From contig JAJXYG010000044.1 of NCBI GenBank assembly GCA_021780705.1, positions 1 to 6,181 of the forward strand: a stretch of DNA of 6,181 nucleotides, given 5' to 3'. Below are positions 5,697 to 6,181 of the stretch, piece by piece (the first letter of the stretch is position 1; every line of letters starts with the position of its first letter). The DNA comes from Bacteroidota bacterium (GTDB lineage: Bacteria > Bacteroidota > Bacteroidia > Chitinophagales > Chitinophagaceae). The translations under genes and the position numbers were made by a program. Below the pieces are notes generated by a model, which searched no databases, had not been told where the DNA came from, and worked only from the letters and a program-made list of their open reading frames with translations.

Positions 5697-6181
5697 TTGA
5701 ACCAGCAAACGTACTTTATGCACCGATGCCTTCAACTGGCCGCACTGGGGGAAGGAAGTGTGGCACCCAATCCCATGGTGGGCGCTGTACTGGTGTTTGA
5801 AGACCGCATAATTGGGGAAGGGTATCACCAAAAATTTGGAGAAGCACATGCCGAAGTCAATTGCATATCAAGTGTGCGTCCTGAGGACCGTCACCTGATT
5901 GAAAAAAGTGCGTTGTATGTTTCTCTGGAACCCTGTTCTCATTATGGCAAGACTCCTCCCTGCACCAATCTGATCCTTGCAAACCGGATCAAAAAGGTAT
6001 TTATCGGAAGCCTGGATCCCTTCCCTGCGGTTTCGGGTAAAGGGGTGGAAATACTCACTCAGGCAGGAGTGGAGGTAACCAACGGACTTCTGGAATCAGA
6101 ATGCCTCCACCTGAACCGTCGCTTCATCACCTTTCACACCCGTTCCCGTCCTTACCTCATTTTGAAATGGGCCCAGTCACT
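5697..6181 (+). CDS. ribD: Riboflavin biosynthesis protein RibD, deaminase domain (right edge partial)
   Basis: RibD is bifunctional. The N-terminal domain deaminates the pyrimidine product of GTP cyclohydrolase II, and the C-terminal domain reduces its ribose side chain. The window holds 161 codons, the whole deaminase domain and the first bases of the reductase. Visible motifs are APNPMVGAVLV (23-33), zinc ligand H51 and catalytic E53 in EAHAEVNC, zinc ligands C80 and C89 in EPCSHYGKTPPC, and SGKGVEIL (113-120). RPYLILKWAQS (151-161) opens the reductase domain. The first ATG (5718) would cut into the conserved first helix. Starting at TTG 5697 gives MNQQTYFMHRCLQLA, matching the usual xYMxxCLxLA beginning, so I prefer it. 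A further TTG at 5682 is possible. There is no Shine-Dalgarno. The frame closes at a TGA at 5670-5672. It is divergent from prmC. Confidence 0.93.
   Translation, partial: MNQQTYFMHRCLQLAALGEGSVAPNPMVGAVLVFEDRIIGEGYHQKFGEAHAEVNCISSVRPEDRHLIEKSALYVSLEPCSHYGKTPPCTNLILANRIKKVFIGSLDPFPAVSGKGVEILTQAGVEVTNGLLESECLHLNRRFITFHTRSRPYLILKWAQS

Noticed and set aside
1..6181. Novel multi-gene system, defence island, prophage or mobile element
   Set aside because: Six of the seven genes are recognisable housekeeping or core-membrane families and the seventh belongs to a known family of unknown function. No transposase, integrase, terminal repeats or composition break was seen.

Overview
The window looks like an ordinary housekeeping stretch of a Bacteroidota chromosome. 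The lineage call rests on three things. Near-consensus Bacteroidota -7 boxes (TAnnTTTG) lie upstream of gcvP, exbB and prmC, with weaker versions before the other promoter-proximal genes. No start codon has a Shine-Dalgarno sequence at a normal distance. The protein sequences, notably PepT and ExbB/ExbD, have a Bacteroidota flavour. The coding DNA has intermediate GC, so a lineage such as Saprospiria or Cytophagia is possible, but I cannot fix it from the sequence. I see no mobile element, CRISPR array, tRNA or rRNA, and no pseudogene.

Layout, left to right. (1) 1-1489, minus strand: the N-terminal 496 residues of glycine dehydrogenase, the P-protein of the glycine cleavage system (gcvP), running off the left edge. 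It is a clean open frame with its own promoter. (2) 1614-2087, plus: a 157-residue cysteine-cluster protein of the YkgJ/UPF0153 type, function unknown, divergent from gcvP. (3) 2179-3438, plus: peptidase T (pepT), a dizinc aminotripeptidase with all metal-site residues present. (4) 3592-4272 and 4381-4785, plus: an ExbB/TolQ/MotA-type proton-channel subunit and an ExbD/TolR partner, a proton-motive-force module. No TonB lies alongside. (5) 4778-5647, minus: prmC, the release-factor glutamine methyltransferase, converging on exbD with an 8-bp tail-to-tail overlap. (6) 5697-6181, plus: the deaminase domain of ribD (riboflavin biosynthesis), running off the right edge and divergent from prmC.

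The genes serve different processes: one-carbon/glycine metabolism, peptide turnover, membrane energy transduction, translation termination and flavin synthesis. Only exbB and exbD clearly belong to one complex. The points of interest lie between the genes. The exbB-exbD spacer can fold into a 78-nt imperfect hairpin. The pepT-exbB gap holds a nested inverted repeat. Two genes have -7 boxes so close to the start codon that their transcripts may be leaderless. Two or three starts (ykgJ-like, pepT, ribD) need deciding between TTG and ATG. I found no evidence of a new multi-gene system here.
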